NCBI RefSeq assembly: GCF_043555835.1
Contig: NZ_JBIGHV010000001.1
Location: forward strand, 744,001 to 808,000
DNA length: 64,000 nt
Reading direction: 5' to 3'
From: Pelomonas parva
Lineage (GTDB): Bacteria > Pseudomonadota > Gammaproteobacteria > Burkholderiales > Burkholderiaceae_C
The notes beneath the pieces are model-generated. The model was not told where the DNA came from. It was given only the letters and a program-made list of their open reading frames with translations, and ran no database searches. Of this stretch, positions 8,929 to 17,343 are shown one piece after another; within the stretch, counting starts at the first letter, position 1; the number at the start of each line of letters is the position of its first letter. The position numbers and the translations under genes were made by a program.

Positions 8929-8975
8929 GCATGGGGTGCAAGGGGTAGCGAGTTCGAATCCCGCCGTCCCGACCA
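8929..8975 (+). other. 3' part of tRNA-Pro(GGG): attachment site marking the element's right end
   Basis: The stretch reads as the anticodon loop (atGGGgt), the variable loop, the T-arm GAGTTCGAATC and the acceptor strand CCGTCCCGACCA of a tRNA-Pro with anticodon GGG. Upstream bases cannot form the D-arm or the matching CGGGACG acceptor strand, so this is not a whole tRNA. It is the duplicated 3' end left by integration. Given its + orientation, the intact gene should lie at the left end of the element, outside the window. Confidence 0.8.
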
Positions 8976-8993
8976 AAAATAAGAAGAGAAATC

Positions 8994-9027
8994 AAGGACT
9001 TAGAAGCGAAAGCCTCTAAGTCCTTTT
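8994..9027 (+). terminator. Rho-independent terminator after the tRNA-Pro end
   Basis: A perfect 10-bp stem, AAGGACTTAG / CTAAGTCCTT, with a 12-base loop, followed by a T-run. It begins 19 bp after the CCA end and is most simply the native chromosomal terminator of the tRNA-Pro gene, now behind the displaced 3' fragment. Confidence 0.75.
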
Positions 9028-9053
9028 TCCTTTCTGGCGTCGAAAAAGCTCTG

Positions 9054-9077
9054 AGGGGTCCACCCAGGGGTCCACTG
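9054..9077. repeat. 12-bp-period direct repeat (AGGGGTCCAC twice)
   Basis: AGGGGTCCAC occurs at 9054 and again at 9066. The 12-bp period and position near the tRNA end resemble the repeat on the other side of the attachment core. It may be a leftover arm site from another element that once used the same tRNA. Confidence 0.35.
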
Positions 9078-9179
9078 GCAAAAGGCTGCGGCAGGCAAGC
9101 CCCACACCGGCACGACCGCCGTCTTATTCGCGCATGTTCAGCATCCCCGAGTGGTCTAGACCGCATCAAGGAGGATCTC

Positions 9180-9428
9180 ATGCCCCAGGACCCCACTCTT
9201 GCCCAACCAACGGCCGTAGCAGCCACTTCAAACGCCCGCCCAACCGGGGCGCTTTGTGAAGCATCTTTTGGACGCTTTCAACCCGAGCAGCTTCGGTTGA
9301 TCAAGGAAATCGCCATCACGCGGCGCGGGCGCCTTCTGAGGGAAGGGCATCCGAACGGTGCATCGTCGAAGGGCTCACGTTCGTCGCCAGGACTAGAAAA
9401 GTTTCAGGCGTCCCGCTTGGTCCTTTAG
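9180..9428 (+). CDS. Small hypothetical protein, 82 aa
   Basis: Unrecognised. Its main support is a strong Shine-Dalgarno AAGGAGG six bases before the ATG. The sequence is Ala/Arg/Ser-rich with no domain or membrane segment. The 3' third overlaps the end of the opposite-strand CoA-transferase by 36 bp, so the ORF may be a decayed or fortuitous frame. Apart from this ORF, the tRNA terminator and a repeat, positions 8976-9392 hold nothing I recognise. Confidence 0.3.
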   Translation: MPQDPTLAQPTAVAATSNARPTGALCEASFGRFQPEQLRLIKEIAITRRGRLLREGHPNGASSKGSRSSPGLEKFQASRLVL

Positions 9429-10688
9429 CTGAAGCCTGAAATCAGGATGGGCGATGTCAATGAGCGCCGCCGCCCGCTCACGCATCGACTTGCCCCGCAA
9501 CTGCGCGACGCCGAACTCGGTCACGACGTAGTTGACGTCGTTCTTGCTGGTGCTGACCAAGGTGCCCGGTTCGAGCGTGGGCACGATGCGGGAGATCGTG
9601 CCGTCCTTGGCCGTGGACGGCAGGACGATGAAGGACTTCCCACCCGCCGAGCGGTTGGCGGCGCGCACGAAGTCGGACTGGCCGCCCGTGCCCGAATAGG
9701 GCGTTGCGCCCAGCGACTCCGAGCCGCATTGGCCGAACAGGTCGATCTGCAGCGTCGCATTGATCGAGACCAGCTTGTCGTTGCGGCCGGCGATGAAGGG
9801 GTCATTCGTGAAATCCGCCGGGTGCAACTCGAACGCCGGATTGCGATGGATGTAGCGGTACAGCTTCGCCGAGCCCAGCGCAAAGGTGGCGATCGCCTTG
9901 CCGGTCTGGAAGTTCTTGCGGCGGTTGGTGACGGCACCGCACTCAATGAGCGAGAGCAGCCCGTCGCCCATCATCTCGGAATGGATGCCCAGGTCGCGCT
10001 TGTGCCGCAACTGCATGACCACCGCATCCGGGATGCCGCCATAGCCGATCTGCAGCGTGGAGCCATCCTCGATCATCTCGGCGACGTAGCCGCCAATCGC
10101 CTGCTGGACCGGGCCGATGGCGGGCAGGCCGACTTCGCGCAGCGGCGCGTCACTCTCGGCGAAGGCGGTGACCTGGGAGATGTGCACATGGCAGTTGCCG
10201 TGCGCGAACGGCATCGCGGAGTTCACCTCGAGGACCACCACGCGGGCGCGCTCGACGGCGGCCATCGTGTAGTCGGCGCCAAGCGAGAGGGCGAAGTAGC
10301 CGTGTTCGTCCATCGGTGACGCCATGCTGAACACGACATCGGCCGGCGTGAGCCCGAGCCGGATCATCTGCGGCAGCTCGGAGAAATGGCATGCCAGTGT
10401 CTCGACCCAGCCCTGCTGCGCCCCAGGCCGCGAGGCGCCGCCCAGAAAGTAGCCGATGTGCCGGATGTGCCCGACGGTCTCGGGGTCGAAATAGCCGTAG
10501 GCGCCGAGCGGCAGGATCTGCCCAATGCGGACATCGAGCAGCTCCCGGCGGCGCTCGGACAGCGCACCCAGCAACGCAGGGGGCTCCCCCGCGCCTGTCG
10601 GCACCACGATGGTGTCGCCGTTTCTGACTTCGCTGACGCACTCGGCGGCGCAGCGGCGCTTCTGGCGGTACTGCTCTTGGAAGGACAT
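9393..10688 (-). CDS. Acetyl-CoA hydrolase/transferase family, 4-hydroxybutyrate CoA-transferase-like
   Basis: A 431-aa family I CoA-transferase of the acetyl-CoA hydrolase/4-hydroxybutyrate CoA-transferase group. Conserved blocks are GNCHVHISQVTAF, QIGYGGIPDAV (about 213-223) and GIHSEMMGDG, with Glu238 at the position of the thioester-forming glutamate. The C-terminal GGQSDFVRAANRSAGGKS block is also typical. The ATG at 10688 has AGGAGA upstream; the longer frame to 10943 has no family similarity. It would move CoA onto 4-hydroxybutyrate or a related acid. The 4-hydroxybutyrate and succinate-semialdehyde dehydrogenases nearby support that substrate class. Confidence 0.88.
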   Translation of the reverse strand: MSFQEQYRQKRRCAAECVSEVRNGDTIVVPTGAGEPPALLGALSERRRELLDVRIGQILPLGAYGYFDPETVGHIRHIGYFLGGASRPGAQQGWVETLACHFSELPQMIRLGLTPADVVFSMASPMDEHGYFALSLGADYTMAAVERARVVVLEVNSAMPFAHGNCHVHISQVTAFAESDAPLREVGLPAIGPVQQAIGGYVAEMIEDGSTLQIGYGGIPDAVVMQLRHKRDLGIHSEMMGDGLLSLIECGAVTNRRKNFQTGKAIATFALGSAKLYRYIHRNPAFELHPADFTNDPFIAGRNDKLVSINATLQIDLFGQCGSESLGATPYSGTGGQSDFVRAANRSAGGKSFIVLPSTAKDGTISRIVPTLEPGTLVSTSKNDVNYVVTEFGVAQLRGKSMRERAAALIDIAHPDFRLQLKDQAGRLKLF

Positions 10689-10782
10689 CGTGGTCTCCTG
10701 GGTTCGTTGCTCTTGTGAAGCCTGGCGACGGACTGACCGTGGGAAAAGCTCCAGCACGTCGCCCTGACCAGGACGGCGCCGG

Positions 10783-10844
10783 ATTCTTGGCAGCCGCGAA
10801 CCCGCCTGAAAACCGAGCCGTGATTGTGTTCGCCTGATGGCTTG
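10783..10844 (-). promoter_or_regulatory. Candidate promoter: IclR-type dyad box plus -10 for the CoA-transferase
   Basis: The box core at 10828-10842 reads GTTCGCCTGATGGCT on the + strand. A hexamer AAGAAT (minus strand, 10783-10788) lies 37 bp beyond the 19-bp box. This member was found after the spacing rule had been noticed, so it counts as weaker support. Confidence 0.35.
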
Positions 10845-10976
10845 CGGACTGGGCGCTGGCGGCAGCCGCAAGCCTTGCCACCAACAACTCCGCGGTACGG
10901 TCATTGCCAATGTGGCGTTTGATGCAGGCGTCGCGCGCTGCAACGATGGCGCGCCACCCCACTACCCCCTGCGCCC

Positions 10977-11414
10977 ATGGACTGGATCAAGGCCTTGACC
11001 GCCACACCGCTGGACCAACTGACCCGCACGGAACTGGTCCTACCCCAGCACGGCAATCCCTACGGCACGCTGTTCGCCCCTGAGGCGCTGTCCATGCTGG
11101 GCAAGACGGCCCTGCTGGCCGCCACCCGCTTCAGCCGCCAGTCGGTCGTGATGGCTGCGTCGCGCGACATCAGGTTCCTGCAACCGATCGCGGTGGGTTC
11201 ACTGCTTCACCTGCATGCGCGCGTCGTGCGCGTGGGCCGCACCTCGATGACGCTGGAGGTACACGCAGCACTCGATGCCGCGCCTGGCACCAAGCCCCAG
11301 GACGCCTTGCAGGGCAGCTTCGAGATGGTGGCCGTGGATGCCTCCGGCCGGCCCGTGGCTATCGAGCCTCCCGAGCCGTCTCGCCCGGCTCACGCAGGCA
11401 TGAGTGAGCCGTGA
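10977..11414 (+). CDS. Hotdog-fold acyl-CoA thioesterase
   Basis: A 145-aa protein of YciA/acyl-CoA thioester hydrolase type. It has TELVLPQHGNPYGTLFAPEALSMLGKTALLAATRF (residues 18-52), the hotdog helix with its GN-x-G-x-L/M substrate region, and a following DIRFLQPIAVGSLLHLHARVVRVGRTSM sheet. It hydrolyses acyl-CoAs in the cytoplasm, perhaps relieving CoA trapping during acid catabolism. It is divergent from the CoA-transferase (288-bp gap) and ends 20 bp before the converging gabD-like gene. Confidence 0.85.
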   Translation: MDWIKALTATPLDQLTRTELVLPQHGNPYGTLFAPEALSMLGKTALLAATRFSRQSVVMAASRDIRFLQPIAVGSLLHLHARVVRVGRTSMTLEVHAALDAAPGTKPQDALQGSFEMVAVDASGRPVAIEPPEPSRPAHAGMSEP

Positions 11415-11433
11415 GCCAGCCGCTGCAAGCACC

Positions 11434-12909
11434 TCAGGCCATGCCACCCATGCACACGTACTTGACCTCCAGGTACTCCTCGATGCCCAGCGCCGACCCT
11501 TCCCGGCCCAGGCCTGACTGCTTGACGCCGCCGAAGGGCACATGCTCCGTCGCGATGACGCCGGCGTTGACGCCGACCATGCCGTACTCCAGTGCTTCGG
11601 CGACGCGAAAGCAGCGGCCCAGGCCGGTGCTGTAGAAGTACGCTGCCAGGCCGAACTCGGTGGCATTGGCCAGTTCGATGGCCTGCTGTTCCGTCTCGAA
11701 GCGGAAGACCGGCGCCAGCGGGCCGAAGGTTTCCTCGCGGGCGCAGAGCATGTCGGCCGTGGCATCGGCCAGCACCGTGGGCGCATAGAACTGACCCGCC
11801 AGCCGCTCCCCGCCGGTGAGCAGCCGGGCGCCACGCGCGAGCGCGTCAGCCACATGCGCCTCGACCTTGTCCAGCGCAGCCGGCTCGATGAGCGGGCCCT
11901 GCGTGCTGTCGGGCGCGAAGCCATTGCCGGCCTTCAGCGCAGACACCCGGGCGGTGAACTTGTCGAGGAAGCGCTCATAGACCGGCGCCTGCACATAGAT
12001 GCGGTTGGCGCAGACGCAGGTCTGGCCGGCGTTGCGGAACTTGCTGGCAATGGCGCCCTCCACCGCCGCGTCGATGTCGGCATCGTCGAAGACGATGAAG
12101 GGCGCATTGCCGCCCAGCTCCAGCGCCAGCTTCTTGACGGTCGGCGCGCTCTGCGCCATCAGCAGGCGGCCCACCTCGGTGCTGCCAGTGAAGCTGATGT
12201 GGCGCACGACGTCGCTGGCACACAGGCGCTTGCCGATGGCGATGCTGTTGGCGCTGTCCGCCGTCACCAGGTTCAGCACGCCGGCCGGCACGCCGGCGCG
12301 CTCGGCCAGCGCGGCCACGGCCAGCGCGACCAGCGGCGTCTGCTCGGCGGGCTTGAGCACCACGGTGCAGCCCGCCGCCAGCGCGGGCGCGACCTTGCGC
12401 GTGATCATGGCCAGCGGGAAGTTCCACGGCGTGATGGCGGCGCAGACGCCGATGGGCTGGCGCAGCACCAGCAGCCGCCGGCCGTTGTCGTATGGCGGCA
12501 GCGTCTCGCCGTTGATGCGCTTGGCCTGCTCGGCGTACCACTCGACGAAGCTGGCGCCATAGGCCACCTCGCCACGCGCCTCGGTCAGCGGCTTGCCCTG
12601 CTCGGCGGTGATGAGCCTGGCCAGGTCGTCCTGGTTGTCCATCAGCAGCTGGAACCAGCGCAGCAGCACGGCATGCCGCTGCTTGACCGTCGTGTCGCGC
12701 CAGGCGGGCCAGGCGCGGTGGGCGGCCTGGATGGCGGCTTCGGCGTCACCCGCATCAAGGTTGGCGACGCGGGCCAGTTCGTGGCCGGTGGCCGGGTCGT
12801 GCACGGCAAAGCGCTGCGGCGCATCGCGCCACCGGCCGTCGATGAAGGCGTCGGTCTTCAGCAAGCGGGCATCGGCCAGCAGGTTCAGCGGGGATGTCGC
12901 CGTGTTCAT
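11434..12909 (-). CDS. gabD: NADP/NAD-dependent succinate-semialdehyde dehydrogenase
   Basis: A 491-aa aldehyde dehydrogenase of the GabD class: ITPWNFPLAMITRKVAPALAAG, VLKPAEQTPL, ISFTGSTEVGR, the catalytic Glu in ALELGGNAPF, the catalytic Cys in NAGQTCVCANR, and the closing motif GGVKQSGLGREGS. It oxidises succinate semialdehyde to succinate. It shares one base with the stop of the upstream Fe-dependent alcohol dehydrogenase, so the two are translated as a unit. Together they convert 4-hydroxybutyrate to succinate. Confidence 0.93.
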   Translation of the reverse strand: MNTATSPLNLLADARLLKTDAFIDGRWRDAPQRFAVHDPATGHELARVANLDAGDAEAAIQAAHRAWPAWRDTTVKQRHAVLLRWFQLLMDNQDDLARLITAEQGKPLTEARGEVAYGASFVEWYAEQAKRINGETLPPYDNGRRLLVLRQPIGVCAAITPWNFPLAMITRKVAPALAAGCTVVLKPAEQTPLVALAVAALAERAGVPAGVLNLVTADSANSIAIGKRLCASDVVRHISFTGSTEVGRLLMAQSAPTVKKLALELGGNAPFIVFDDADIDAAVEGAIASKFRNAGQTCVCANRIYVQAPVYERFLDKFTARVSALKAGNGFAPDSTQGPLIEPAALDKVEAHVADALARGARLLTGGERLAGQFYAPTVLADATADMLCAREETFGPLAPVFRFETEQQAIELANATEFGLAAYFYSTGLGRCFRVAEALEYGMVGVNAGVIATEHVPFGGVKQSGLGREGSALGIEEYLEVKYVCMGGMA

Positions 12910-14084
12910 CAGAAAGCACTCCGGTAAATGGCCAGCGCGTCGGCTTCGCCGACCTCGCGCGGGTTGTTGATGAGCAGCCGGGTCTGCCCCATCGCATCGG
13001 CGGCGAGCTGGGGCAGAGCATCGGCGGTGATGCCGTGGTCGCGCAGCCGCAGGGCCAGGCCGGTCGCGGCGATCAGCGCCTCCAGGTGACGGATGAAGGC
13101 CTGCGCCTTGGCCGGCACGTCGCCGCTGGCGCCGGGCACCAGCGCGTCGGCCAACTGGGCATAGCCCTCGGGCGCGGTCTCGGCGTTGAAGCGCAACACG
13201 GGTGCCAGCACCAGCGCATTGCTGAGGCCATGCGGCAGGTGGAAGCGCCCGCCCAGCGGATAGGCCAGCGCATGCACGGCGGCGACGGGGGCGTTGGCGA
13301 AGGCCTGGCCGGCCAGCAGCGCGCCGAGCAGCATGGCCTCCCGGGCTTCCAGGTCCTGCCCATCCTGGCAGGCTCGCAACAGGTGGCGCGACAGCAGATC
13401 CAGCGACTGCAGCGCCAGCGTGCCGGACAGCGGATTCTTCAGCCGCCGGCTCGTGAAGGCTTCGATGGCGTGCACCATCGCGTCGATGCCGGTCGCGGCC
13501 GTGATGGCCGGCGGCAGGCCAGTCGTCAGCGTCGCGTCCAGCACCGCCATGTCGGCATAGAGCTGGCGGGCCACGATGCCGCTCTTGCTGGCGTTGCCCA
13601 TGGCGGCGCCGGTCGTGACGATGGCGATGGCCGTGACCTCCGAGCCGGTGCCGGCCGTCGTGGGCACCTGCACCAGCGGCAGGCGCTCGCCTTTGACCTT
13701 GTCCACACCGTACATGTCCGCCAGCGGCTGCGTGCCGGCCAGCAGCACGGCCACCAGCTTGGCCACGTCCATGGACGAGCCGCCGCCGATGGCCAGCACC
13801 AACTGGGCACCGAAGTCGCGCGCCCTTGCGGTGACCGCCTCCACCACCGGCTCGGGCGGGTCGGCCTGCACGTCGTCCACCACCAACACCTCGTAGCCCG
13901 CCGCGCGCAGGCTCGCCAGCGCCGGCGCCAGCAGGCCGCTGGCGTGCAGGAACGCATCGGTGACGACACAGATCCGCCGGACTGTGGCGAGCGAGAAACG
14001 GGCCGCGAGCAGCTCGCCCAGGCGCGCGTTGGCGCCACGCTCAACGACCAGCTGCGGAACGGTTTGGAAGGAGAAGGCTTGCAC
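12909..14084 (-). CDS. Iron-containing alcohol dehydrogenase, probable 4-hydroxybutyrate dehydrogenase
   Basis: About 391 aa from the GTG at 14084. It has the type III Fe-ADH fold: NAD-binding LVLAIGGGSSMDVAKLVAVL, PTTAGTGSEVTAIAIV, and the metal-ligand region GIDAMVHAIEAF with later HALAYPLGGRFHLPHGLSNAL, which supplies the conserved His residues. Coupling to gabD points to 4-hydroxybutyrate oxidation, although the family also includes other small-alcohol dehydrogenases. The start is uncertain: no clear ribosome-binding site precedes 14084, and the frame stays open to 14297 without family similarity. Confidence 0.85.
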   Translation of the reverse strand: MQAFSFQTVPQLVVERGANARLGELLAARFSLATVRRICVVTDAFLHASGLLAPALASLRAAGYEVLVVDDVQADPPEPVVEAVTARARDFGAQLVLAIGGGSSMDVAKLVAVLLAGTQPLADMYGVDKVKGERLPLVQVPTTAGTGSEVTAIAIVTTGAAMGNASKSGIVARQLYADMAVLDATLTTGLPPAITAATGIDAMVHAIEAFTSRRLKNPLSGTLALQSLDLLSRHLLRACQDGQDLEAREAMLLGALLAGQAFANAPVAAVHALAYPLGGRFHLPHGLSNALVLAPVLRFNAETAPEGYAQLADALVPGASGDVPAKAQAFIRHLEALIAATGLALRLRDHGITADALPQLAADAMGQTRLLINNPREVGEADALAIYRSAF

Positions 14085-14119
14085 GATGGGAATGCCGAGG
14101 CAGTGACGGGCGGGCGGCC

Positions 14120-14182
14120 AGTGTGCGGACGCAAGGGCCGGTGACGCCACCCTCGCGCGGCCTGTCTCCACAGGGCGGAAAC
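14120..14182 (-). promoter_or_regulatory. Weak candidate IclR-type box for the 4-hydroxybutyrate operon
   Basis: The core at 14166-14180 reads CTCCACAGGGCGGAA and keeps the invariant C4 and G12 of the cluster box. CACACT (minus strand, 14120-14125) follows at 38 bp. This is the poorest match listed and was found by searching for the spacing. Confidence 0.2.
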
Positions 14183-14368
14183 GCTCGCCTCGCGCCCTGC
14201 TTTCAATCGAAATCTTGGCCCTGCCCGCATTGCGGTCAGGCGTTTCGAATGGGCGTTTCCCCAGCCCCAACGGCATGCCGCTTGCGACACATTGCACACA
14301 TCCGTCGTGGGCTTGAGGGCCCTCCTCCCCCGCGGCGGCAACGATCCTCCGACCTTGAAGGTGCCACC

Positions 14369-15193
14369 ATGGAAAGAAGCGTTCCGATCCGCTCCGTCAG
14401 CCGCAGCATCGCGGTGCTGCAGGCCATCAATCGCGGCGACTGGTTGACCGTGATGGAGATCTCGAAAGCCGTCGACCTGCCCTACCCGACGACCTTCCGC
14501 ATCATCCAGACGCTGATGCACGAGGGCCTGGTCGTGTGCGAGGCGGGCAGCAAGCGCTACCGCGTGACGGCGCTGGTGCAGTCGCTCGCGCTGGGCTATG
14601 CAGACCGTGGCAGCCTCATCGAGGTGGCGCGCCCCCGCATGGTGGCGCTGACGCAGAAGCACGCCTGGCCGGTCTCGCTGACCACCCATGTCGGGCGCAG
14701 CATGATCGTGCGCGACTCGACGCACACGCTCAGCTCGCTGACCTTCTGCAACTACGCGCCGGGCTACAGCCTGCCGCTGCTGGAGTGCGCCTCGGGCCAC
14801 GCCTTCCTCGCCCACCTCAGCGACGACGAGCGGCTGGGCCTGCTGGCAGGGCTGGAGGCCTACGAGCGCCGCACGCCGCTGCTCGACATGTTCAAGACCG
14901 AGCGCCTGGTGCAGAACATCCGCGACAACGGCTATGCCACCTGGGAGCGCAACCCGCACACCCAGTTCCCGGGCAAGACCTCCTCCATCGCCGTGCCGGT
15001 GTTCGAGCAGGGCGAGGTCGTGGCCACGCTGACGCTGGTGTTCTTTGCCTCGGCCATCCCGATGGCCGAGGCCGTGCGCCGCTATGCCGAGGACATGAAG
15101 GCCACCGCGCGCGAGATCACCGCACAGCTGGAGGCCGGTACGCAAGGCGCCACCGAGCACGCAATGCCCGCCGAGCACCTGGCCCTGGCCTGA
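14369..15193 (+). CDS. IclR-family transcriptional regulator (group 1, copy A)
   Basis: A 274-aa regulator. Residues 1-70 form the winged helix-turn-helix (SVSRSIAVLQAIN, then MEISKAVDLPYPTTFRIIQTLMHEGLV). The effector domain follows, with LECASGHAFLAHL and KTSSIAVPVFEQGEVVATLTLVFFASAIPM. The ATG at 14369 fits the family N-terminus; upstream codons of the open frame do not. It diverges from the 4-hydroxybutyrate operon, the usual IclR arrangement, and is closely related to the copy at 33419. It probably controls at least the divergent operon. Confidence 0.92.
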   Translation: MERSVPIRSVSRSIAVLQAINRGDWLTVMEISKAVDLPYPTTFRIIQTLMHEGLVVCEAGSKRYRVTALVQSLALGYADRGSLIEVARPRMVALTQKHAWPVSLTTHVGRSMIVRDSTHTLSSLTFCNYAPGYSLPLLECASGHAFLAHLSDDERLGLLAGLEAYERRTPLLDMFKTERLVQNIRDNGYATWERNPHTQFPGKTSSIAVPVFEQGEVVATLTLVFFASAIPMAEAVRRYAEDMKATAREITAQLEAGTQGATEHAMPAEHLALA

Positions 15194-15196
15194 CCC

Positions 15197-16342
15197 TCAA
15201 GCCCGGCGCAGCAAGCCCAGCAGCGCCCGGCTGTCGGGCGCCAGGTCCAGCCCCCAGAGCGCATGCAGGATCTCGCCGGACCGGCGGGGCAGCACCAGGT
15301 CATCGGCGGCGCTGCGGAACAGCTCGCTGAGCTGCGAGTCGCTCAGCGGCTGGGCCGCGCTGCCCAGGAAGGCGTCGATGCGGACGTGCTCGCTGGCACC
15401 TTCCTCGAAGTGCGCCGTCAGGCTGCAGGCCTCGATGCCGCCGTCCCCGCCCCCGCCCGGCAGCAGCTCGATGCGGGCGGCCAGGGCGCGGACGGCGGGG
15501 CTGTCCCGGCACGACGGCTCCCGCTCATCGGTCGTGAACTGCCCCAGCAGCCAGGCAGCCGCCAAATCGCGGCACAGGCCGTCCGCTGCGGCCGGCGCCT
15601 GCGTCTGAAGCAGACGCCAGGCCTGCGGCGACAGCGCCAACTGCATCAGGCGCGGCTCGCGGCCCAGCGCCAGCGGCCGCAAGGCCAGCACCGCGTCGAC
15701 CGGCGCCAACGCCTGCACCGGCAGCGGCCGGCAGTGCAAGGCGATGTCCTGCAGGCGCCAACGCCCACCCAGCCCGTCGATGGCCAACCCCGACGCGGCG
15801 CCGACCCCGGCCAGCGCGGTGGACAAGGCGGTGCGGTCCATCCCCAACAAGGTGCCGCAAGCCACGACCGCACCAAGACTGCGCGAGCCGCCGCCCTCGA
15901 CCTCTGCACAGGCGAGGCCCACCTCCAGCCCCAGGGCCAGGGCTTGCAACAGGTCGCGCCCCGCATGAGCGCCGGCTTCGGCCTGCGCCAGCAAGGGCGG
16001 GACGATGGCGGCCGTGACCTGGCCGAGGCTGGGCAGGTGGGTGTCGCCGAAATCCAGCATGCCGAGCAGCTGGGCGTTGACGGCCGCCGCCTGTGCCGGC
16101 GGCGCCAGCATGTCGGTCCACCACAGCCGCGCCAGCGCAGGCTTGCGATCCGCCTGACGCGCCTGGGCCGCCTGCGCCAGCAGCGCCACGCCTGCAGGCT
16201 GCAGCGCCGCAGCGGCCGAGGCCTTCAGCTGGTTGAGCAGCAGGCGCTTGGCCTGGTGCAAGACCCTCTCCGGCAGGCCGTTGCGGCGTTGGTCGCAGAC
16301 GAAATCGGCCAGACGCTCGGCCACGGTGTTCGCCATCCTCAC
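15197..16342 (-). CDS. MmgE/PrpD family protein
   Basis: A 381-aa all-helical MmgE/PrpD (2-methylcitrate dehydratase-like) protein: LADFVCDQRRNGLPERVLHQAKRLLLNQL at the start, NAQLLGMLDFGDTH (the conserved Asp region near 95-105), and LGAVVACGTLLGMDRTALSTALAGVGAASGL. Typical members are about 450 aa, so this is a short version with an abbreviated C-terminal domain. The family includes dehydratases, epimerases and isomerases of tricarboxylates and small dicarboxylates. It is last in an operon with the IclR gene (119-bp gap) and the MFS gene, and converges on the other IclR gene with a 3-bp gap. Confidence 0.85.
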   Translation of the reverse strand: MRMANTVAERLADFVCDQRRNGLPERVLHQAKRLLLNQLKASAAAALQPAGVALLAQAAQARQADRKPALARLWWTDMLAPPAQAAAVNAQLLGMLDFGDTHLPSLGQVTAAIVPPLLAQAEAGAHAGRDLLQALALGLEVGLACAEVEGGGSRSLGAVVACGTLLGMDRTALSTALAGVGAASGLAIDGLGGRWRLQDIALHCRPLPVQALAPVDAVLALRPLALGREPRLMQLALSPQAWRLLQTQAPAAADGLCRDLAAAWLLGQFTTDEREPSCRDSPAVRALAARIELLPGGGGDGGIEACSLTAHFEEGASEHVRIDAFLGSAAQPLSDSQLSELFRSAADDLVLPRRSGEILHALWGLDLAPDSRALLGLLRRA

Positions 16343-16461
16343 GCCCGGCCGCTCGGCGGATGGCGATGCCCAGCGGCGGGCGGCTGCCCTGTCGAGAATG
16401 TCATGCGAGGGCCTCCCGGACTGCCTGGTTGTGGCTTGCAGACTAGTGCTGCGCCAGCCGT

Positions 16462-17295
16462 TCAGGAAGCGTCGCGGGCTTTCGTATTCACACCTTGAAT
16501 TGCCTGCGCCGCTTGGGCCGTTTGGGCCACATGCAGCGGGTGCCGCTCGGCCACCTCGCGCGCCAGCCGCTGCAGGCGCGGCGCGTAGACCTCGCGCAGC
16601 CGGTCGGTGTTGCGCAGCGTGGACTTGATGTAGCGCATGACGATGCCGCCCACCGGCCGGCCGGCCAGCAGCAGCGGCACGCCCAGGTTGCCCTCGCGGT
16701 AATGGTCGAACTCCAGATGGCAGAAGCCATCGCTCAGCACGCCGTCGATCAGCCGCTGGATCTGCGGGCGGTCAAACCGCACGGGCGCGGTCGGGTCGGC
16801 TTGCTGCAGGGCCGAGCTGACGATGGACTCGCGCTCGGTCGGCGTGCAGTGGGCCAGGTAGCAGTAGCCGCAGGTCGACAGCAGGATGGGCAGCGAGGCG
16901 CCGACGCCGTAGCGGATCAGGGCCAGCGGCGAGTCGTGGTCGGTGTTCAGGCGCACCACCATGTCGGTGCCGCGCGGTGTGGACAGCGCGATGGCCCAGC
17001 CCAGTTCCTGCTGGGCCTCGGCCAGCAGCGGCCGGGCGATCTCGATCAGCAAGTCCTCGTCCTGGAAGCCGGCGGCCAGCCGCCGGACCAGGCTGGTGAG
17101 GCGGTAGATGTCGCTGTTGGGCAGCTTGTCGACATAGCCCTCGGAGGCCAGCGTCTGCAGCAGCCGGTAAGCCGTGGCACGCGGCACTTCGATGCCCTGG
17201 GCCACCTGCGTGACGGTGGCGTCGCCCTGCTGGTTCAGGAAGGTGATCGCCCGCAACGCCTTTTTCAGCGACTTGATTTCATCCCGCTCACCCAT
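16462..17295 (-). CDS. IclR-family transcriptional regulator (group 2, copy B)
   Basis: A 277-aa regulator. The N-terminal winged helix contains EIKSLKKALRAITFLNQQG and GIEVPRATAYRLLQTLASEGYV. The effector domain includes CGYCYLAHCTPTERES and GNLGVPLLLAGRPVGGIVMRYIKST. It lies between the MFS gene (48-bp gap) and the MmgE/PrpD gene on the same strand. It is very similar to the regulator at 44588-45412, especially over the DNA-binding domain, which suggests the two recognise the same sites. Confidence 0.92.
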   Translation of the reverse strand: MGERDEIKSLKKALRAITFLNQQGDATVTQVAQGIEVPRATAYRLLQTLASEGYVDKLPNSDIYRLTSLVRRLAAGFQDEDLLIEIARPLLAEAQQELGWAIALSTPRGTDMVVRLNTDHDSPLALIRYGVGASLPILLSTCGYCYLAHCTPTERESIVSSALQQADPTAPVRFDRPQIQRLIDGVLSDGFCHLEFDHYREGNLGVPLLLAGRPVGGIVMRYIKSTLRNTDRLREVYAPRLQRLAREVAERHPLHVAQTAQAAQAIQGVNTKARDAS

Positions 17296-17343
17296 GCACG
17301 TCTCGCCCGGCGCCCTGTCTGCGCCGAGTTTAGGGGTGGCGGT

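Noticed and set aside
8867..9226. Minus-strand ORF of 119 aa containing RDGGIRTRYPL
   Set aside because: It reads through the tRNA-Pro 3' fragment and terminator on the opposite strand; the DGGIRTR text is a well-known artefact of antisense tRNA.
16480..16500. ATTCACACCTTGAAT palindrome
   Set aside because: It is inside the 3' end of the IclR coding sequence with no promoter-like hexamer at the expected distance.
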